A stretch of DNA of 64,000 nt, from contig DASZZM010000086.1 in NCBI GenBank assembly GCA_035544895.1, positions 14,828-78,827 on the forward strand, given 5' to 3'. Below are positions 61,983 to 64,000 of this stretch, in pieces (within the stretch, counting starts at the first letter, position 1; every line of letters starts with the position of its first letter). The notes under the pieces are model-generated. The model was given only the letters and a program-made list of their open reading frames with translations. It was not told the origin of the DNA and ran no database searches. The translations under genes and the position numbers were made by a program. The DNA comes from JASLEW01 sp035544895 (GTDB lineage Bacteria; Acidobacteriota; Thermoanaerobaculia; Multivoradales; UBA5704).

Positions 61983-63211
61983 GGCGCCGTCTGCCTTTCA
62001 GCCAGCGGCTTGTGGCCAAAGCTGAACCGGCGCCGCCACCAGTCCCGAAGCAGCAACGAGGTGAACTCGTAGTGATCGCCGCGGCGCTCGAGGTAGCCGT
62101 CGTGCTCGAACACCGCGATGAGTAGACGGAACGCCTCATCTGCTCGTGCGCCAGTGAAGTTGTTTCGATAAACAACGGCGAGCGCCGCCTCGGAAGTGAG
62201 GTGGCCCACAACGGCGGCCTCGGTCAACAGGTCGAGGGCGGCGGCGCTCATGTCGTGCGGCACGGCGCGCTTCAGCCGCTCTTCGTAGGTCGAGAGATCG
62301 ACTTGACCCCCATGGCCGACGACCGATTTTTCGTAGACCCGGTCGACGTCTGCCGGGGTGACGTGAGTATTCTCTCGGCGATGTGCGTCCTTGACGAGCT
62401 GATCCAGAAGCAGCTGGACGTGGTAGGGGATCGGCTGGCGGAGCCTTTCGAGCAGACGCACATCGGCGCCCTCGCACCATTGCAGATGGTTCCGTTGCGC
62501 GCGATCGGCGAGGAACCCAAGCGCCGTCTCAGAAGACCAGGGGCCGAGCTGAAAGGGGATGAATGTGTTCAGGGTGTCGCTCAAGCCAGCGCGTTCGACG
62601 AGAGGTTTGAGGCCGATCGATCCGGAGATGACGAAGCAGACCTTGCTGGCGTGCCGGATCGACGCTTCACGAAGCCAGGAGAGGAAGGCGCGCGTGCGAA
62701 CCTTGCGATCGGGGTCATCGCCATTCTCATCGAGCGCGAGAAGATTGGAGATCAGAACTGGGAGCTCGTCGAACCAGACGACAACCGGTTGCTCCTTCTC
62801 GGCGAGGCGGGCGAGAACCTCGTCCGCCTTCGTTCGCCACTCAGCCGACAGTCCCTCGCGGAGCTTCAGCTTCAGAGCCACGACCCTGATCTCCTCGAGC
62901 CGACCGACCATGCCAGTGAAGAGATTCCTGAAGCTGTCGAGGATCTTGTGTCCGATCTCACGATGCGCCCGCGCTTCGAGAACGAGTTTTACGACCGCGT
63001 CCGGCTCGGTCTCGCATCCCTGGACATCGACAAAGAGGAAAATGCAGGCCAGGCCCAGGCGGCGGCGCGCTTCGAGGAGAAGGCTGGTCTTGCCGATCCG
63101 CCGTGGGGCCGTGACGTAGAGGTGAGTACCGCGCTCGACGTAATCGAGCAGCTCTCGCATCTCGGATTCCCGGCCGAAGAAGTCGTCGCCAGTGACTGGG
63201 TTGCCCACCAT
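61979..63211 (-). CDS. Archaeal-type AAA/P-loop ATPase (ATPase_2-like) with C-terminal winged helix
   Basis: 410 residues from the ATG at 63211 (MVGNPVTGDDFFGRESEM), with AGAGGAAG upstream. NPVTGDDFFGRESEMRELLDYVERGTHLYVTAPRRIGKTSLLLEA (Walker A, Lys41) is the PF01637-type start; Walker B is PVVVWFDELPVL. SGSIGLKPLVERAGLSDTLNTFIPFQLGPWSSETALGFL contains the sensor 1 region, and the C-terminal about 120 residues form helices and a wing (HDGYLERRGDHYEFTSLLLRDWWRRRF). Family members are found in archaea and bacteria and are poorly characterised. It is the first gene of the two-NTPase operon. Confidence 0.82.
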   Translation of the reverse strand: MVGNPVTGDDFFGRESEMRELLDYVERGTHLYVTAPRRIGKTSLLLEARRRLGLACIFLFVDVQGCETEPDAVVKLVLEARAHREIGHKILDSFRNLFTGMVGRLEEIRVVALKLKLREGLSAEWRTKADEVLARLAEKEQPVVVWFDELPVLISNLLALDENGDDPDRKVRTRAFLSWLREASIRHASKVCFVISGSIGLKPLVERAGLSDTLNTFIPFQLGPWSSETALGFLADRAQRNHLQWCEGADVRLLERLRQPIPYHVQLLLDQLVKDAHRRENTHVTPADVDRVYEKSVVGHGGQVDLSTYEERLKRAVPHDMSAAALDLLTEAAVVGHLTSEAALAVVYRNNFTGARADEAFRLLIAVFEHDGYLERRGDHYEFTSLLLRDWWRRRFSFGHKPLAERQTAP

Positions 63212-63290
63212 GATGCCGCTTCCTCTCGTCCTGCCTCGTTCACCGCTTGACACGATCTCTCTCCTCGCACCAAGAAAGGTGGCAACGAAT

Positions 63291-63341
63291 TTGGTGCCAC
63301 CAATTTTGTTGGATTATCTTCCCCGGTGTGCTGGGAGTCAA
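63291..63341 (-). promoter_or_regulatory. Strong promoter and palindromic operator of the two-NTPase operon
   Basis: On the minus strand: TTGACT (63341-63336), 17-base spacer, GATAAT (63318-63313). The perfect palindrome TTGGTGCCACCAA (63291-63303) lies at the predicted transcription start. A third GGTGGCA half-site at 63278-63284 pairs with TGCCACC within it. Confidence 0.7.
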
Positions 63342-63718
63342 GAGGGACGTGGTTGGAGGGTGCACGACAAATTTGTGAGATCGGCGGCGGCGGCGGCCTG
63401 AGGTCTGACCAGCCGAGGCCCGACTTTGCTGTCCCTCTGGGGCGGATGACCTCATGCACTGCGGTGATCAAGCGCAGCGCATGAGGGCTTTGGCGGTCGC
63501 CGACCCTCTTGACAGCCTTTTTCGCACCCCTCCAGACGTGTCCTGAGATGCGGGCTGAAAGGGGTTCGGGCGGCTCACCAGCGGGCCTCCCCGGCCCGAT
63601 CTCGTGCCGAGCCTCCTCGACCCCTGAGACGACCGCCGATCGGCCTTGCCAACGCCGCCAATGAGCTGAAAAATCATGGGGTTACAATGCTCGGCAAGGC
63701 TCGGCAAAGGAGCGGAAG
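63342..63718. other. Intergenic region without recognisable gene
   Basis: About 375 bases upstream of both the NTPase operon and the DUF222 gene. Short antisense frames are open here but have no support. The only features seen are TACAAT at 63683-63688, a possible -10 for the rightward gene, and a tandem CTCGGCAAGG/CTCGGCAAAGG duplication at about 63690-63711 that provides the ribosome site. Confidence 0.5.
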
Positions 63719-64000
63719 ATGACCATCGGCAAACCCGGATACGAGGCGGTTGAGGAGGCCCAGGCGAGGGCTGGCGAGGCCGACCCGAAGCGGATCGGTC
63801 CACCGCCGCCGGTACCGCCCGGCGCGCCCGAGAGGCTCGAAGAGCTCGGCGAGCGCATCGCCGAGTTGGCGGCGCAGATCTCGGCCGCCACCTACGAGCT
63901 GCTGGTCATGCTGCGCGACTTCGATGAGCGCGGCGGGTGGAACAGCGGCTTCCGCTCCTGCGCCCACTGGCTGGGGTGGCGCGTCGGACTCGACCCGGGC
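63719..64000 (+). CDS. DUF222/HNH-endonuclease-type protein, N-terminal part
   Basis: The ATG at 63719 follows AAAGGAGCGG, and the frame runs off the window after 94 codons. After a Pro/Ala-rich start, residues about 40-94 (RLEELGERIAELAAQISAATYELLVMLRDFDERGGWNSGFRSCAHWLGWRVGLDPG) match the DUF222 region, with the GWxSxFRSCAHWLxWRxGL phrase typical of the 13E12/DUF222-HNH proteins that are often multi-copy in genomes. The HNH domain, if present, lies beyond the window. Confidence 0.75.
   Translation, partial: MTIGKPGYEAVEEAQARAGEADPKRIGPPPPVPPGAPERLEELGERIAELAAQISAATYELLVMLRDFDERGGWNSGFRSCAHWLGWRVGLDPG

Noticed and set aside
63468..63967. Minus-strand frames opposite the DUF222 gene
   Set aside because: They oppose a frame with a good ribosome site and clear DUF222 motifs.

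Overview
The window is high-GC bacterial chromosome with short intergenic gaps and many 4-base ATGA/GTGA gene overlaps. I see no rRNA, tRNA, CRISPR array, insertion sequence with a transposase, or phage. Gene content (a DUF4388 protein, a DUF1844 protein, a dnaK-hsp20-hspR heat-shock operon, a RiPP precursor with a KLTLNRES-type leader, leaderless-looking promoters) suggests an Acidobacteriota-like organism. That placement is inference.

Layout. 1-13.6 kb: the 3' end of a TolC-family gene, a small secreted protein, two tandemly duplicated Asp-box (BNR) beta-propeller proteins, an AmpD-like amidase, an ABC-F ATPase, a PBP1B-type peptidoglycan synthase and a UvrA protein. 13.6-20.4 kb: a five-gene HAAT-type (Liv) ABC transporter in one operon with a 3-hydroxybutyrate dehydrogenase-like SDR, divergent from scoAB CoA-transferase genes. 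Together these look like a ketone-body or 3-hydroxybutyrate uptake and activation locus. 20.4-27.3 kb: a MauE-like membrane protein and a thioredoxin-fold protein, a LuxC/LuxE-type fatty-acid reductase pair separated by a VOC gene, and a sigma factor/putative anti-sigma/CpxP-like triad. 27.6-35.1 kb: lolC/E-like, carA, DAHP synthase, a secreted protein, and mce-meaB-acyl-CoA dehydrogenase (methylmalonyl-CoA metabolism). 35.3-40.2 kb: a small HTH regulator and an unassigned cluster made of a TrpD-like protein with an altered active-site loop, an unknown helical protein, a RibD-type reductase and a nucleotidyltransferase. 40.3-46.2 kb: a TolC-MFP-RND efflux operon followed by an orphan RiPP precursor. 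46.2-53.8 kb: a VapBC-type toxin-antitoxin pair, then a long leftward run dnaK-hsp20-hspR-(DnaC-like)-(SpoIID-like)-deoC. 54-58.1 kb: DUF4388, TPR/membrane and DUF1844 proteins. 58.3-63.2 kb: two overlapping P-loop NTPase genes, one carrying twelve 46-residue repeats, behind a strong promoter with a palindrome at its start site. 63.7 kb to the end: the start of a DUF222/HNH-type gene.

The intergenic DNA contains a dispersed family of roughly 90-215 bp GC-rich, terminally inverted elements with no coding capacity. Six copies and some fragments sit at gene ends. Two copies are flanked by different perfect 10-bp direct repeats, as expected for a MITE-like mobile element. One fragment lies inside a coding sequence, and a nested 16-bp palindrome of the family recurs inside the luxC-like gene. 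The most promising unexplained systems are the two-NTPase operon, the orphan RiPP precursor, the LuxC/LuxE pair, the TrpD-like cluster and this repeat family.
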